A DNA stretch of 64,000 nucleotides from Endocalyx cinctus (lineage: Eukaryota; Ascomycota; Sordariomycetes; Amphisphaeriales; Apiosporaceae): positions 812,144 through 876,143 of the forward strand of contig BCKC01000010.1 in assembly GCA_001600455.1 (NCBI GenBank). Reading direction: 5' to 3'. The notes under the pieces are model-generated. The model did no database searches. It saw only the letters and a program-made list of their open reading frames with translations, and had not been told where the DNA came from. The position numbers and the translations under genes are program-made. Shown piece by piece: positions 63,550 through 64,000 of the stretch. The number at the start of each line of letters is the position of its first letter. Within the stretch, counting starts at the first letter, position 1.

Positions 63550-64000
63550 TTATATAGTCATTCTCATCTTTAACAAATCTTTGGCTAAAACCTCCTCCTT
63601 TTTGGATAGCAACTCCGGAACATCCCACGTAGCCGATAAATATCGACCCGTCATCCAAGATTGTCGTCGACCTTCATCCGAACACAGCCAAGCGCAAAAT
63701 GCACCGCAGAGTTCAGGACTATCTCCTAAATCTATGATGCAGATATAGTAGTCGGTTCAGCATCTACGTAAAAACCAAATTGAAACACGATTCCTCTCAT
63801 CAATTTTCCACCCGGGGGGACTCACATGGTAAAAGCGCTTCCAGCGCAGCCTTAGTCATCTCCGTCATCACCGCGCCGGGATGCACCGCGACCGCCAGGA
63901 TACCTTCGAGCCGGCTCTGTTCGGCGATCATCTCGACGAGCCGCATCTGCGCCAGCTTGCTGACGCAGTACCCGACGTTGGCGATGGGGCCGTCGGCCAT
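63550..64000 (-). CDS. Short-chain dehydrogenase/reductase, 3' part (runs off the right edge)
   Basis: Two exons, 63826-64000 (open at the window edge) and 63550-63731, join across a GTGAGT...ATAG intron. The catalytic YxxxK is seen as YCVSK, followed by the usual helix and then VAVHPGAVMTEM, the HPG-x-V-x-T-x-M stretch after strand 6. After the join the end reads DSPELCGAFCAWLCSD...MTGRYLSATWDVPELL and then a helical tail ending MRMTI, typical of a fungal SDR group. The glycine-rich cofactor site and active Ser lie beyond the window. The ATG at the very edge is an internal Met, not the start. Family chemistry is NAD(P)-linked alcohol/ketone conversion; the substrate is unknown. Confidence 0.85.

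Overview
The window looks like nuclear DNA of a filamentous ascomycete (Pezizomycotina, most likely a Sordariomycete). Genes are broken by short GT-AG introns of about 50-110 bp. They include a DIM-2-type DNA methyltransferase, a HET-domain protein, a UstYa-like protein, a Fot1/pogo transposon and a fragment that resembles a PTH11-type membrane protein. Intergenic DNA is AT-rich and full of homopolymer and TACCTAGGTA-type runs. No tRNA, rRNA or CRISPR array was recognised. All exon joins below were worked out by hand from splice sites, reading frame and family resemblance; no search was run.

Layout. 1-9.8 kb: gene-poor, AT-rich, with simple repeats and one large imperfect inverted repeat. 9.8-10.7 kb: GNAT acetyltransferase. 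11.4-16.8 kb: one nine-exon gene for an unrecognised protein of about 1547 residues with an NTSNN repeat and a C-terminal membrane segment. 17.1-19 kb: broken ORFs, including a decayed old-yellow-enzyme pseudogene. 19.7-23.5 kb: DIM-2-like cytosine methyltransferase. 24.5-28.8 kb: two divergent, probably mitochondrial genes (a helical-repeat protein and an RMD1/RMND1-type DUF155 protein). 29.0-30.3 kb: a GC-rich BNR/sialidase-fold hydrolase. 30.3-33.4 kb: gene desert. 33.4-39.8 kb: a six-exon MFS sugar transporter, a divergent noncanonical transaldolase and a bHLH regulator. 41.4-42.2 kb: small secreted cysteine-rich protein. 43.2-45.0 kb: the most striking gene, a membrane-anchored protein with an N-terminal aegerolysin-like segment and a zinc-phospholipase-C-like metal-site pattern. 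45.7-48.2 kb: nine-exon protein kinase with an altered catalytic loop. 48.7-50.6 kb: complete Fot1-type element with TIRs and TA duplication, killed by two nonsense codons, next to a PTH11-like exon. 52.8-59.3 kb: UstYa-like protein, FAD monooxygenase and HET protein. 60.5-64 kb: 2-hydroxyacid dehydrogenase, small membrane protein and the 3' part of an SDR gene running off the right edge.

How the parts may fit together. The transporter, transaldolase and bHLH gene could form a sugar-use neighbourhood. The UstYa-like protein and the monooxygenase could be part of a small tailoring cluster. The OYE pseudogene, the Fot1 copy and the ORF at 17.1-17.6 kb carry stop codons of the kind repeat-induced point mutation makes (TGG to TAG, CAA to TAA, CGA to TGA), in a window that also encodes a DIM-2-type methyltransferase. 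Membrane- and self-recognition-type genes (PLC-like protein, HET protein, kinase) lie within 16 kb of each other, but a functional link is only inference.
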